From assembly GCF_014838745.1 (NCBI RefSeq), contig NZ_JABUXR010000002.1, forward strand, positions 116,011 through 180,010: a stretch of DNA of 64,000 nt, read 5' to 3'. A program made the position numbers and the translations under genes. Within the stretch, counting starts at the first letter, position 1, and every line of letters starts with the position of its first letter. Source of the stretch: Limosilactobacillus urinaemulieris. GTDB taxonomy: Bacteria; Bacillota; Bacilli; Lactobacillales; Lactobacillaceae. This document shows, piece after piece, positions 8,339 to 17,646 of this stretch. The notes under the pieces are model-generated. The model ran no database searches. It was not told the DNA's origin and saw only the letters and a program-made list of their open reading frames with translations.

Positions 8339-9082
8339 CTATTTCTGACATTTAAAGAACCACCGCTCATCTTTATCAGTTACCTTATTTTGCCCAAAGT
8401 TGCTGGAGACTTCAATCCGTTCAAAGCCAACCTGGTCTAACGCTGTTTGCAATTCTACCAACTGATAGGCTCGTTCAAAATGGGTTTCCCCAACCCGCTG
8501 ATACTCACCATTGCTTAACCGGTTGAAAAAGGCTAACTCATGGATTACCCCATGCTTAACCTCATCATCCATAAAGCTTCGCCACATAAACGCGTGCCGG
8601 TGAGCCTCATCTTCATAATTATACATGTAACCAGGATAGACAACATCTGTCTTGTAGGGGCTTATCATATCAAATAAAAAGATCCCATCAGTAGTCAAAT
8701 GCTCATAAACTTGACGAAAAGTCATCTGCACGGCCACCATGTCATCTAGGTAGTTTAGCGAATCAGCATAGCAGGTCACTAAATTATATTGAGGCAAATT
8801 AGTAAGGTTCCGCATATCGGCCTCAATAATTTTTAAATTAACTCCGGCCTCATCAGCATGTTGATTTGCAAGACTTAACATCTCAGAAGAAAAATCAGCA
8901 ACCGTAACATCATAGTGACGTTGAGCTAACATTACAGCAAGACGACCAGCACCTCCTGCAAGATCTAAGACTTTATTCCCCGCAACGGTTTGTCCGCAAT
9001 TCAAGGTAAAATCAAGCCAACGCCTATACAGCTTCTGGTCAAATAATTGGTCGTATAGTTGGGCAAAGCTCTGGTAAATCAT
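8339..9082 (-). CDS. yqeM: Class I SAM-dependent methyltransferase, YqeM type
   Basis: 247 residues with a Rossmann methyltransferase fold. Motif I reads VLDLAGGAGRLA (more often DLACGTG), followed by VTVADFSSEML and a post-II segment VTCYADSLNYL. Its place directly after rsfS, with stop and start overlapping by one base, matches the Bacillus yqeK-rsfS-yqeM order. The methyl acceptor is unknown. Confidence 0.85.
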   Translation of the reverse strand: MIYQSFAQLYDQLFDQKLYRRWLDFTLNCGQTVAGNKVLDLAGGAGRLAVMLAQRHYDVTVADFSSEMLSLANQHADEAGVNLKIIEADMRNLTNLPQYNLVTCYADSLNYLDDMVAVQMTFRQVYEHLTTDGIFLFDMISPYKTDVVYPGYMYNYEDEAHRHAFMWRSFMDDEVKHGVIHELAFFNRLSNGEYQRVGETHFERAYQLVELQTALDQVGFERIEVSSNFGQNKVTDKDERWFFKCQK

Positions 9083-9438
9083 TAATCATTAACCCATTCA
9101 CTAATATTAACCATTGGCGCATCTGACCATAACTTCTCAAGGTTATAAAAAGCCCGCGTTTCTTCACGGAAAACGTGAACAACAACGTCGCCAAGATCAA
9201 TTAGTACCCATTGGGCATGATTCTTTCCTTCGACGCTTCCAATATTAACTTTTTCTTCATGAGCTTTTTCGATAATCGCGTTGGCAATTGCTTGTACTTG
9301 CCGGTCAGAACCACCAGTCATAATCACAAAGTAATCTGCCATTGGACTAATTTGGTCGACTTTCAAAGCAACGATATCCTCAGCCCGACGACCATCACCA
9401 GCTTTAACTGCCATTTCTAATAATTGTTTACTATCCAT
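9082..9438 (-). CDS. rsfS: Ribosomal silencing factor RsfS
   Basis: 118 residues, the full family length. Conserved blocks include DIVALKVDQISPMADYFVI, GGSDRQVQAIA and the W-x-LIDLGDVVVHVF segment. RsfS binds uL14 on the 50S subunit and blocks subunit joining when nutrients run low. Its ATG follows directly on the yqeK stop codon, and its own stop overlaps the yqeM start, so the three are probably translationally coupled. Confidence 0.95.
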   Translation of the reverse strand: MDSKQLLEMAVKAGDGRRAEDIVALKVDQISPMADYFVIMTGGSDRQVQAIANAIIEKAHEEKVNIGSVEGKNHAQWVLIDLGDVVVHVFREETRAFYNLEKLWSDAPMVNISEWVND

Positions 9439-10056
9439 CTAGTTTATCTTCCTTTCATATTTTGGTACCCAAGCATTATAGGTTTCAATTGTCTTTGGAT
9501 AAACGGGTTTATTATTTGCAATCAAATATTGAAGAGTGTGTTTTGTCTGATAAGCGACTCCAGCACCAAGATCATCAGCAGTAATTTTTCGTGCTGTTTG
9601 GACTCCATCAAAATCCCGTGCTGGTTCAATATAGTCTGCCATATAAATAACTTGTTCTAGCTTACTCATTATTGCAGCGCCAGTTGTATGATGGCGAACC
9701 GCATTTAAGATATCTTCATCCCAAATACCGAGTTCATCTTTCAACAACTCAGCACCAACAACACCGTGCCAAATGGCATTCCCGTAGTTTAACAATTCTG
9801 GTGACATTTTTTTATCCTTAATTACTTGGATAAAAACATCATCTGGACGTTGTTTTGCATAATCATGACAAAGGCCAGCAATACTTGCCTTTTCTGGATC
9901 AATTCCATTAGTCTTCGCCAATTTAACTGCTGTTTTCTCAACTCGAAGTACATGATTAAATCGTTTAGGACGCAATGCTAAGTGCAGGCGTTCTACTAAT
10001 TCGTCCCGAGTTAATGGAATATAGTGCTTTTGATACTTAATTTGCTCTTCACTCAT
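9439..10056 (-). CDS. yqeK: HD-domain hydrolase YqeK (bis(5'-nucleosyl)-tetraphosphatase, symmetrical)
   Basis: 205 residues, HD superfamily. Metal-binding residues appear in order: RFNHVLRVEKTA, CHDYAKQ, AIWHGVVGAELL, VRHHTTG, and the closing Asp in MADYIEP. Members of this family cleave Ap4A symmetrically to ADP. It overlaps the end of nadD by 8 bases, and NadD-YqeK pairs are widespread in Firmicutes. Confidence 0.92.
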   Translation of the reverse strand: MSEEQIKYQKHYIPLTRDELVERLHLALRPKRFNHVLRVEKTAVKLAKTNGIDPEKASIAGLCHDYAKQRPDDVFIQVIKDKKMSPELLNYGNAIWHGVVGAELLKDELGIWDEDILNAVRHHTTGAAIMSKLEQVIYMADYIEPARDFDGVQTARKITADDLGAGVAYQTKHTLQYLIANNKPVYPKTIETYNAWVPKYERKIN

Positions 10057-10699
10057 GATAAAGTCGGTGCTCCTTTATATATTGTGCAACCTTTTCTGGA
10101 ACCATATACCTAATCGACTGTCCCGTTGAGATTCGATGACGAATATCAGTTGAACTAAAAGCAACTAGCGGGACATCAACCCAGATCACCGGATAGTGAG
10201 TTTCATTCTTTGCGCCCTGACGACGAACGCCCACAAAATGAAAACGAGGCAACTTTACTAAGTCATTAATTCGGTGCCACTTTGGCAAGTAGTCCACCAT
10301 ATCACCACCAATGATAAAGTAATATTCCGTTAGCGGGTTTTGTTCCAACAATTGTTTCATTGTGTCATAGGTATAACTAACCCCCCCACGGTTTAACTCT
10401 GCCATTTCAATTCCAAAACGACTATTATCACTAATTGCTAACTTTAACATCTCAACCCGTTTTTGAGCGTCAATGGCGCTTTTATGGTCAATATGTGGAG
10501 GAATAAAATCCGGCATAAAATCAACTCGGTTTAAACACAATAAAGATTGAACCTGATCTGCCACCAGTAAATGAGCATTATGAACTGGATTAAATGTTCC
10601 ACCATATAAGCCAATCCGTTGACGTTGCTGATTAGGAGCAAGTTGAGGTTGCGACTTAGTAATTGGTTTTGTACTTGTTAAAACTCCACACTGTTGCAA
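10049..10699 (-). CDS. nadD: Nicotinate-nucleotide adenylyltransferase
   Basis: 216 residues. The nucleotidyltransferase motif GGTFNPVHNAH and the C-terminal FSSTDIRHRI are both present, so it should make deamido-NAD from nicotinate mononucleotide and ATP. The start is probably TTG 10697-10699, with GTGAGG 5 bases upstream, giving a 28-residue Q/P-rich N-terminal tail before RIGLYGG that most homologues lack. A shorter start is possible but no ATG or GTG fits. Confidence 0.92.
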   Translation of the reverse strand: MQQCGVLTSTKPITKSQPQLAPNQQRQRIGLYGGTFNPVHNAHLLVADQVQSLLCLNRVDFMPDFIPPHIDHKSAIDAQKRVEMLKLAISDNSRFGIEMAELNRGGVSYTYDTMKQLLEQNPLTEYYFIIGGDMVDYLPKWHRINDLVKLPRFHFVGVRRQGAKNETHYPVIWVDVPLVAFSSTDIRHRISTGQSIRYMVPEKVAQYIKEHRLYHE

Positions 10700-10714
10700 A
10701 AAGCCTCACCCCAA

Positions 10715-11026
10715 TTAGATCTTCTTTACCCGTGATGATAGTTCCCGAGCATCCTTGTTTGCAGATACCTTAAAAAGAACTAGTACCCGACCGATTATTT
10801 GGACAACCTGAATTGTCGTTTGACTTTCAATAAAGTGTTGAACCTCTTTAGGCGTCACATCAGAATTTTGGAGAATATTAACCTTGATTAATTCTCGACG
10901 ATCCAATGCCCCATCTAATTGATTAACCCAGTTTTGGGTTAATCCCTCCTTACCAACCGCAAAAATTGGTTGAAGATGGTTAGCCTGTGCCCTTAAGAAA
11001 CGTTTTTGCTTTCCTCTTAATTCCAT
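10715..11026 (-). CDS. yhbY: YhbY/YqeI RNA-binding CRM-domain protein
   Basis: 103 residues made of one CRM domain: KQKRFLRAQANHL, then the GxxG loop in VGKEGLT, and ALDRRELIKV. CRM proteins bind pre-50S rRNA. It lies between yqeH and nadD, as in Bacillus, except that aroE, present there in Bacillus, is missing here. Confidence 0.93.
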   Translation of the reverse strand: MELRGKQKRFLRAQANHLQPIFAVGKEGLTQNWVNQLDGALDRRELIKVNILQNSDVTPKEVQHFIESQTTIQVVQIIGRVLVLFKVSANKDARELSSRVKKI

Positions 11027-11039
11027 TCTGTACCTCTTT

Positions 11040-12167
11040 TTAAATCATTGCTCGCCGTACTAAACTTGAAACACCTTTTGGAACCCAGGCAGCAACACTG
11101 GTCCCTGCCGGAACGGTGATCCAGCCCAAGCCTTCAAAAACAATATCACTCTTCTCAGATAAGTGAAACTCCTGACGCTCTAATGGCGGAAATCCTTTTA
11201 ATTCGTCCTTCGTTGGTGGTGTTAATAATTCGCCAAGGTGTTTTTCATAAAAGTGATCAGCATTAGCTAACTTTGTTCGATGAAGGAGAAGGTTATTATC
11301 AAAGTAAGCAATTATCCCCGCATGATGACCTGTTAAGTAGTCAAAGCGAGCTACTCCACCAATAAAAATTGTCTGTTCCGGATCCAATTGGTAAGTCCGT
11401 GGTTTAATTTCCTTTTGTGGTGAAACATACTTTAAATCTTTAGCTGATAAGACATGAGCCATTTGATGCTGGTGAATAATTCCTGGGGTATCAATTAACC
11501 GATGACCATCATCAAGCGGAATTTCAATTTTATCTAAGGTTGTTCCCGGGAATTTAGACGTTGTGATTAGTTCCTTAATTCCTGTTTGCTGTTTAATTAT
11601 TTGATTAACCAGCGTCGATTTACCAACGTTAGTTACCCCAACAAAATAGACATCCCGTTCTTGACGGTACTTATCAATCACTTCTAACAAGTAATCAATT
11701 TGATGGTTCTTTTTGGCAGATACAAGAACTGTATCGATTGGCCGCAAGCCTGCTAAATTAGCTTGCTGACGTAACCAATCACGGAGCTTCGAACGTCTTA
11801 ATGAACGGGGTAACAAGTCTTCTTTATTACCGACAAGTAAAACTGGATTTGAACCAACAAAACGATGCAATCCCGGAATTATACTACCGTTAAAATCAAA
11901 AATATCAACAACATAAACAATTAGCGCATTATCATTCCGAATTTGACTAAGAAGACGAAGAAAATCATCATCACTCAAAGAAACTGGGGCAATTTCATTA
12001 TAATGCCGAAGCCTAAAGCACCGTTGGCAATATAGTTCATTGTTCTTCAATCCCTTTTCAAGCGCTGATTGAGGAGTATAGCCAGGTTCTTTGGGATCAG
12101 TTGTTTGAATCTTTGCTCCGCAACCAATACATCTTAAATCATCACGATTTTGTTTTTCCTCAGTCAT
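11040..12167 (-). CDS. yqeH: Circularly permuted ribosome-assembly GTPase YqeH
   Basis: 375 residues. An N-terminal zinc-binding region (CIGCGAKIQ, then CQRCFRLRHY) precedes a permuted G domain: G4 NKED comes before G1 GVTNVGKST and G3 DTPG. A C-terminal beta-rich TRAP-like domain follows. YqeH is needed for 30S subunit assembly. It overlaps yqeG by 8 bases. Confidence 0.96.
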   Translation of the reverse strand: MTEEKQNRDDLRCIGCGAKIQTTDPKEPGYTPQSALEKGLKNNELYCQRCFRLRHYNEIAPVSLSDDDFLRLLSQIRNDNALIVYVVDIFDFNGSIIPGLHRFVGSNPVLLVGNKEDLLPRSLRRSKLRDWLRQQANLAGLRPIDTVLVSAKKNHQIDYLLEVIDKYRQERDVYFVGVTNVGKSTLVNQIIKQQTGIKELITTSKFPGTTLDKIEIPLDDGHRLIDTPGIIHQHQMAHVLSAKDLKYVSPQKEIKPRTYQLDPEQTIFIGGVARFDYLTGHHAGIIAYFDNNLLLHRTKLANADHFYEKHLGELLTPPTKDELKGFPPLERQEFHLSEKSDIVFEGLGWITVPAGTSVAAWVPKGVSSLVRRAMI

Positions 12168-12696
12168 TCAAATCCTCCTGCCATTTTAAATTCGGGTAAT
12201 GCCGACGCAATTCACGCCAGACATACTTTTCTATCAACCGATTCATTCTGGTAGTCCACTTATCAGTTTGGACGATTGGCTTAACCAAAATACTACGAAC
12301 TCCAGCTTGATGAGCAGCCAGCATATCTGTCATTAACTGATCGCCAACCATCACTACCTCATTCTTAGCTAAACCTAGCTTTTTACGAGCTCGGGTAATC
12401 CCAAAACTTAACGGTTTTAAGGAACGCGACATGAATGGTAGTTTTAAATTAGCAACAGCTTTGGCAACTCGCTTCTTATTATTATTTGAAATAACAATTA
12501 ACGGGATCCCCGCTTCCCTTAGCTCTGCCATCCATTGGTGTAATTCCGGTGTCCCCTCCGGATTATTCCAAGCGATCAAAGTATTGTCTAAATCACTAAA
12601 AACAGCACGAATGCCACGAGCCTTTAATTGTTCAGGAGAAACTGAATAAATACTCTCTACCATCCATGTTGGTTTAAACTCTTCTAACAAAGTCAT
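12160..12696 (-). CDS. yqeG: YqeG-family HAD phosphatase
   Basis: HAD superfamily, subfamily IIIA. Motif I is DLDNTLIAW, motif II VISNNN, and motif III MVGDQLMTDML. About 178 residues. The start is uncertain: GAGAGG sits only 1 base before ATG 12694-12696, while TTG 12688-12690 has it at 7 bases and gives MLEEFKPTW, closer to Bacillus YqeG. First gene of the cluster; the substrate is unknown. Confidence 0.88.
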   Translation of the reverse strand: MTLLEEFKPTWMVESIYSVSPEQLKARGIRAVFSDLDNTLIAWNNPEGTPELHQWMAELREAGIPLIVISNNNKKRVAKAVANLKLPFMSRSLKPLSFGITRARKKLGLAKNEVVMVGDQLMTDMLAAHQAGVRSILVKPIVQTDKWTTRMNRLIEKYVWRELRRHYPNLKWQEDLND

Positions 12697-12782
12697 ACCT
12701 CTCAAATAATTACTATTATTCTAATTATAACGATTGTTTCTTCCAACCGCTACTCTTAACGACCTAATTAACCTGGGAAAAT

Positions 12783-12827
12783 AAAAAAGCAACGATCCAC
12801 TGGCTACTCACCAATGACCGTTGCTTC
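12783..12827 (-). terminator. Terminator after rplT
   Basis: Arms AAGCAACG / CGTTGCTT with a partly paired interior, followed on the minus strand by TTTTTTATTTT. It begins about 14 bases after the rplT stop. Confidence 0.88.
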
Positions 12828-12840
12828 ATTTTAAGAACTC

Positions 12841-13194
12841 TTAGTTAAGAGCCTTCTTTGCTTCGTCAACGATAGCCTTAAATGCTTCAGCATCGTTAAC
12901 AGCCAAGTCAGCTAACATCTTCCGGTTGATGTCAATGTTAGCTAACTTCAAGCCATGCATTAACTTGCTGTAGCTAATATCGTTCATGCGTGCAGCAGCG
13001 TTAATCCGGGCAATCCAAAGTTCACGGAACTTACGCTTATTAACCTTCCGGTCACGGAAAGCATAAGTGTAGCTCTTCATTACTTGGTCCTTAGCAGTCT
13101 TAAAAAGACGGTGCTTTGAACCACGGTAACCCTTTGCTAATTTCATGATGCGCTTACGACGTGCGCGCGTAACAGTTCCACCTTTAACTCGCAT
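12841..13194 (-). CDS. rplT: Ribosomal protein bL20
   Basis: 117 residues, the normal length. It opens [15 protein letters not shown] and contains the conserved [14 protein letters not shown] and [16 protein letters not shown] segments. L20 binds 23S rRNA early in 50S assembly and in Firmicutes represses its own operon by binding the infC leader RNA. Third gene of infC-rpmI-rplT. Confidence 0.98.
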   Translation of the reverse strand: MRVKGGTVTRARRKRIMKLAKGYRGSKHRLFKTAKDQVMKSYTYAFRDRKVNKRKFRELWIARINAAARMNDISYSKLMHGLKLANIDINRKMLADLAVNDAEAFKAIVDEAKKALN

Positions 13195-13235
13195 GTTGAA
13201 TTCCTCCTACGTGTTTTTCTTATTTCGAACGAAGT

Positions 13236-13433
13236 TTACTTAAATGGGAGTAACTTCTTGTAACGTTTTACGTTGGACTTGTCCATCATGCTCAAGCCAC
13301 GTAATTGACGACGTTGCTTCTTGGTCTTACCGTGGAAACGGTGACTGGTGAATGAATTACCACTCTTGAATCCACCATTAGCAGTACGCTTAAAACGCTT
13401 TGCAGCGGCACGGTTAGTCTTCATCTTTGGCAT
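13236..13433 (-). CDS. rpmI: Ribosomal protein bL35
   Basis: 65 residues, very basic. [15 protein letters not shown] and the [16 protein letters not shown] block are typical of L35. It lies 25 bases after infC and 41 before rplT in the standard order. Confidence 0.98.
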   Translation of the reverse strand: MPKMKTNRAAAKRFKRTANGGFKSGNSFTSHRFHGKTKKQRRQLRGLSMMDKSNVKRYKKLLPFK

Positions 13434-13458
13434 AAGAAAAATTCCCTACTTTCTTAAA

Positions 13459-13983
13459 TTAGTTTTTTGCTTTATCAGCAGCTGGGGCAAGAGTTAAGAA
13501 GATACTCCGCCCTTCCATCTTTGGTCGTTGTACAACTGTTGCAATGTCCTCAGTTTCTTTGGCCATTCTTTCAATCATGTCACGACCGATATCCTTATGG
13601 GTGATAGCACGACCACGGAATCGTAAGGAAACACGAACTTTATCGCCCTTTTCAATAAATTTACGAACACGCTTTAACTTGACATTAAAGTCATTCGTAT
13701 CGATTGAAGGGCTCAACCGAATTTCCTTAACCGTTACAGTCTTTTGCTTCTTTCGAGCTTCACGCTCTTTCTTTTGCATTTCGTAACGGTACTTTCCGTA
13801 ATCCATGATCCGGGCAACAGCTGGTCGAGCCTTTGGGGCTACCAGAACCAAATCAAGGTTAGCATCTTCAGCTAATTGTAACGCCTCGCGTTTTGACTTA
13901 ATTCCTAACTGTTCGCCATCTTGACCAATTAGCCGTACTTCACGAGCACGAATACCGTTATTGACAATCATATCTTGAGCTAT
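13459..13983 (-). CDS. infC: Translation initiation factor IF-3
   Basis: 174 residues if started at ATA 13981-13983, which has GGAGGTG 7 bases upstream. The next candidate, ATG 13969-13971, is 19 bases from the site. infC is known for rare start codons (AUU, AUC, AUA) that let IF-3 limit its own synthesis, so ATA is the likely start. The N-terminal domain ([17 protein letters not shown]) and C-terminal domain ([19 protein letters not shown]) are both intact. Confidence 0.96.
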   Translation of the reverse strand: MAQDMIVNNGIRAREVRLIGQDGEQLGIKSKREALQLAEDANLDLVLVAPKARPAVARIMDYGKYRYEMQKKEREARKKQKTVTVKEIRLSPSIDTNDFNVKLKRVRKFIEKGDKVRVSLRFRGRAITHKDIGRDMIERMAKETEDIATVVQRPKMEGRSIFLTLAPAADKAKN

Positions 13984-14156
13984 GGCAACGCACCTCCAAT
14001 TTTATTAGCGAAAGATCAAGCAAAAAAGCGGAGTGCATTCTACACCCCGCTAATAATAAACAATACTATCATTGTTCTTATTTAACTCGTCAGCCCGGCA
14101 ATCCTTATCACCTAGGCGAGAAGCGGGTGCTCCTGCTTTTTCTTTCAACGTTATCT
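13984..14156 (-). promoter_or_regulatory. L20-type autoregulatory leader of infC-rpmI-rplT
   Basis: A leader of about 170 bases between the promoter and infC. Near its 3' end an intrinsic terminator (arms about 14026-14051 around AGAATG) reads AGCGGGGTG / CACTCCGCT and is followed by TTTTTT on the minus strand. Upstream lie further self-complementary segments able to form an alternative structure. This layout fits the L20 leader of Firmicutes, where free L20 promotes termination. Assignment is by position and structure, without a covariance search. Confidence 0.75.
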
Positions 14157-14185
14157 AGGATACTAAAGCGATCATTCAATGTCAA
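14157..14185 (-). promoter_or_regulatory. Promoter of infC-rpmI-rplT
   Basis: Minus strand -35 TTGACA (14180-14185), a 17-base spacer and -10 TATCCT (14157-14162). It lies just downstream of dnaI and reads into the L20-type leader. Confidence 0.75.
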
Positions 14186-14204
14186 GGGATAGCATTAAAT
14201 ATTT

Positions 14205-15143
14205 TTATCCTTTATCACGAAGATTGGCCCCCGCCATTTCATATTGGCGAGAAAGGAACTTGATCCGCTCCATAATCCGACTCGCCTTGACCGGCTCTTC
14301 TTCTCCCTTTACATTTACCGTTAAGTGACTTTGAAGCTCATCCATTGAGAAGTTAGAGCTAAAGAATGTTGGAAGCTCTTCTTGCATTCGGTATTCCAAG
14401 ATAACACCCAGAATATCGTCTCTGGCCCAAGTGGTCATCGCATCAGCACCAATATCATCAAGCACCAATACCGGGGCCTTTTTTACCGCATCAAGTTTTG
14501 AGCCTAAATTATTCGTCTTAATCGAATTACGCATCTCAACAACAAAACTTGGAAAATGCATCATCGTTGTTGCAACACCCTTTTGTTGAGCAAGCTCATT
14601 AGCAATCGCTCCCAAAAGATAAGTCTTTCCAACACCAAACCGGCCATAAAGATATAATCCGGGATGAAATTCATTTGGAGAATATTGTTCAACAAAATCA
14701 AGCGCTGCATTTAAAGCAATGTTCCGTGTTTCTGTTTGGTACGGCCCCTCAATATAAAACCGATCAAAGGAAGCCCCATGAATAAACTTAGGCATATTAA
14801 TTGAAGAAACCAGTTGCTTAATATGAGCTTGCCGTTGTTGCTCAAGCAGCTTTTTAGTGGGCACATAAGTTACATCAATTTGTCCCGCATTAACAATCAA
14901 TTGCGGGAAATAGCCTGGTGCTACCGTGGCCGTCCCCTTACTAATCAATTGTTTTTCGTGAAAGTATTCGTAAAGCTTAGCCTCGCCTCGCTCAACTGCC
15001 TGAGGTGAAAGTTTTTGGGCATTATTCTTCAAAAAGGCAGCAACTTCCGGATCATTCAGAACCTGACTGATCACTTGCTCATAGGCAGGACCAAAATTTT
15101 GGCTCTTCATAATTTCTTTCATTGTTTTACTCAACGATTTCAT
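14205..15143 (-). CDS. dnaI: Helicase loader DnaI
   Basis: 312 residues. An N-terminal helicase-interacting domain and a C-terminal AAA+ ATPase with Walker A GRFGVGKT and Walker B VLVLDDIGAD, plus an arginine-rich C-terminal region. DnaI loads the replicative helicase DnaC with DnaB and DnaD. It overlaps the end of dnaB by 4 bases, so the pair is likely translationally coupled. Confidence 0.94.
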   Translation of the reverse strand: MKSLSKTMKEIMKSQNFGPAYEQVISQVLNDPEVAAFLKNNAQKLSPQAVERGEAKLYEYFHEKQLISKGTATVAPGYFPQLIVNAGQIDVTYVPTKKLLEQQRQAHIKQLVSSINMPKFIHGASFDRFYIEGPYQTETRNIALNAALDFVEQYSPNEFHPGLYLYGRFGVGKTYLLGAIANELAQQKGVATTMMHFPSFVVEMRNSIKTNNLGSKLDAVKKAPVLVLDDIGADAMTTWARDDILGVILEYRMQEELPTFFSSNFSMDELQSHLTVNVKGEEEPVKASRIMERIKFLSRQYEMAGANLRDKG

Positions 15144-16516
15144 TTACTCTCATCCCCTTCAGGACCACCCGACTTTTTTCGCCTTGCTAACCGCTGACGA
15201 AGCCGCTCTAATTGTTCTGGTGTTGGCTTCTTGATTTGCTGTTCATCTTCATTAGCCCATGCTGGCATCTTCTCTCGAACAGTAGTGGTTTGTCGGCGGT
15301 AATAGTTTGTTTGACGACTAGTACGTTTCTGCGCCTTTTGATCGTTAAATTCATGGATATGGGCAAGCGCTTCTTCAGCTGTCGCCACTCCAGCACGCAT
15401 CCAATTATTAGCAATTGCATTTACATAATTTGCTTGAAGTGTCGGTCGTTTAAGCGACGCAATTACATACCATGAAAGAATATTAACAACGCCCGCATCT
15501 AATTGTTGTTCCTGAATTAAGTTCCGAATAATTGCTCGTTCTCCTGAAGTCACAAATCCGCCCATCTGTTGTTTTAGCTGTTGAAGAAACGTCACTGGCG
15601 CATAGTATTTGCATGTTTCAATTAACTGCTGTTCTTCCTGTGAAAGTGTGACTGTTCCTTTTTCTTCACTAACTTTTTCTTTACCCGGCTGCTTAGCATC
15701 TACTCGGTATTTTCCAGCTATAATTTGTTTAAGTCGTTGCGGACGAATTTTGCTTGTTGTCAAATCAGTTGATTGAGTAATCAGTCGGGCCATTGTTGGC
15801 TCATCAATCCCATAAAGCTGGTGCTCAACTTCTATTAAGTCACGGTTACTACTTAGATCCTTTTCGGTTATGGGCTGACCCTTTAACAACTGCACTAGGG
15901 TCGGCCAGTCAAAATCAACGTTAACTACCTTCTTTGGTTTCTTCTCACTAACTATTTTTTTGCGAGTAGTAGTGATCTCTGTCGGTAAATGCGTAATCCG
16001 TTGATCATTAACATGAAAAGCATCGAAGAAGTTATGGGTTATTTCTTTTAATGTTACTTGGTGACTTCCTAAAGCAAAACGGTTAGCAAATTCACCCAAC
16101 TCCTTAAAACGCGCTTCACCAACAGCCTCTAATAGCAGAATACTAAGAAGATTATCATTAATAAATTCAGCTGGCGTAAGTGTTGGCTGAAGCTCATAAA
16201 CGAATAAATCGCCAAGCTGATCAGTTTGGGTAAAAGTCCGTAGCATCCCAGTTGCTTCCAGGCGTTGAATGCCTTCTTCAGCTGTCTGCAGTCCTGCATT
16301 AAGCTGAACTAGTAATTGAGATTGGAGATGCCGATCACTAATTGCTGGTTTTTCGTTTAATTGTGTTCGTAAGGCATGAAACATCGCAAATGCGGCTGTT
16401 CCTAATATTGGCTGATAAAAAAGTTCAAAAACATTTTCATTAAAATTCGACCATTGGTGGCTAGCAGTAACAATATATCCAGCCCCTGGATCAAATATTG
16501 ATTTACTTTTAGTCAT
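15140..16516 (-). CDS. dnaB: Replication initiation / helicase loading protein DnaB (Gram-positive type)
   Basis: 458 residues of the DnaB/DnaD family, not the E. coli helicase. The N-terminal domain begins PGAGYIVTASHQWSNFN; the C-terminal DnaD-like domain contains LSWYVIASLKRPTLQANYV and NNWMRAGVATAEEA. The C-terminal tail is basic. It works with DnaD and DnaI at oriC and in restart. The gene lies between nrdR and dnaI, the standard order. Confidence 0.92.
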   Translation of the reverse strand: MTKSKSIFDPGAGYIVTASHQWSNFNENVFELFYQPILGTAAFAMFHALRTQLNEKPAISDRHLQSQLLVQLNAGLQTAEEGIQRLEATGMLRTFTQTDQLGDLFVYELQPTLTPAEFINDNLLSILLLEAVGEARFKELGEFANRFALGSHQVTLKEITHNFFDAFHVNDQRITHLPTEITTTRKKIVSEKKPKKVVNVDFDWPTLVQLLKGQPITEKDLSSNRDLIEVEHQLYGIDEPTMARLITQSTDLTTSKIRPQRLKQIIAGKYRVDAKQPGKEKVSEEKGTVTLSQEEQQLIETCKYYAPVTFLQQLKQQMGGFVTSGERAIIRNLIQEQQLDAGVVNILSWYVIASLKRPTLQANYVNAIANNWMRAGVATAEEALAHIHEFNDQKAQKRTSRQTNYYRRQTTTVREKMPAWANEDEQQIKKPTPEQLERLRQRLARRKKSGGPEGDESK

Positions 16517-16533
16517 TATGGCCTCGTTCCCCT

Positions 16534-16998
16534 TTACTTCTTATCGCTATTTTTCATCATGGATTCCAACTCGTTCATGAATGCATCAACATCCTTAAAT
16601 TGACGGTAAACACTTGCAAAACGAATGTAGGCAATTTCGTCAATGTCTTTCAATTCTTGCATAACAAATTTACCAATCACCTGACTGGAAACCTCATTTT
16701 CACCAAGGCTGCGAACTTCTTTTTCAATTTTATCGGTTACTTTTGTTAGGCGCTCCATGCTAACAGGACGTTTTTCCGCAGATCTAACAATCCCGTTTAA
16801 AATCTTTTGACGACTAAATTCTTGCCGTGTTCCATCTTTTTTTATCACTAATAATGGAGTCTCTTCATACCGTTCAAAAGTGGTAAAACGGAAACCACAG
16901 TGAATGCATTCTCGACGTCGTCTAATAAAAGTGCCATCTTCACTTGGCCGACTATCAACAACACGCGAACCGTTTTTATGACAGTGTGGACAACGCAT
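16534..16998 (-). CDS. nrdR: Transcriptional repressor NrdR
   Basis: 154 residues. A zinc ribbon ([20 protein letters not shown] and [16 protein letters not shown]) is followed by an ATP-cone domain ([17 protein letters not shown]). NrdR represses ribonucleotide reductase genes when dATP is high. It begins the nrdR-dnaB-dnaI run. Confidence 0.96.
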   Translation of the reverse strand: MRCPHCHKNGSRVVDSRPSEDGTFIRRRRECIHCGFRFTTFERYEETPLLVIKKDGTRQEFSRQKILNGIVRSAEKRPVSMERLTKVTDKIEKEVRSLGENEVSSQVIGKFVMQELKDIDEIAYIRFASVYRQFKDVDAFMNELESMMKNSDKK

Positions 16999-17040
16999 CT
17001 GGCCTTCCTCCTTGCTTACTATTAAATAGTTTTCATTTTA

Positions 17041-17646
17041 TCATAACTTATTATTGTGCATCTGATCAATCAATCCAGCAACTTGCCGCTTTAATTCTTC
17101 CTTACTTCCATTATTATCAATTACAATATCAGCCAATTGTTTTTTCTTTTCTAATGACATCTGAGAGTCAATCCGCTGCTCTGCCTCAGTTTGCGAATAC
17201 CCATTTCGCTTCATTAGTCGTTGGACCTGGATTTGATGATTAGTAGCAACAACCACGACCAGGTCACATTCATCAGTATAGTGTTCCTCAAACAGGAGCG
17301 GAGCATCTAAAATAACATATGGAATTTGTTGTTTTTGGTAGTTTTTTACCTGTCGCCAAATCTCTTCACGAATCAATGGCTGCATTATCATATTCAACTT
17401 AGCTAATTTAGCTTGATCACTGAATACAAGGGAACCCAACGCCTGCCGATTTAACGTCTGGTCAGCATTCAAGATCCCACTTCCAAATACTGCTGTTAAC
17501 CGTTCTAGCCCTTTTGAATGTGCGGCCTGGAGCTGACGAACCACCTGATCCGCGTCAATTACCGGATACCCACTCAACCTTAGCAAAGTACTAACAGTTG
17601 ATTTACCAGTTGCAATTCCACCAGTTAATCCAATTAACTTAGTCAT
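17041..17646 (-). CDS. coaE: Dephospho-CoA kinase
   Basis: 201 residues. P-loop GLTGGIATGKST, the substrate-region DADQVVR, and the LVFSDQAKLAKLN and VILDAPLLFE motifs of CoaE are all visible. It catalyses the final phosphorylation in coenzyme A synthesis. It overlaps mutM by 8 bases in the polA-mutM-coaE operon. Confidence 0.95.
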   Translation of the reverse strand: MTKLIGLTGGIATGKSTVSTLLRLSGYPVIDADQVVRQLQAAHSKGLERLTAVFGSGILNADQTLNRQALGSLVFSDQAKLAKLNMIMQPLIREEIWRQVKNYQKQQIPYVILDAPLLFEEHYTDECDLVVVVATNHQIQVQRLMKRNGYSQTEAEQRIDSQMSLEKKKQLADIVIDNNGSKEELKRQVAGLIDQMHNNKL

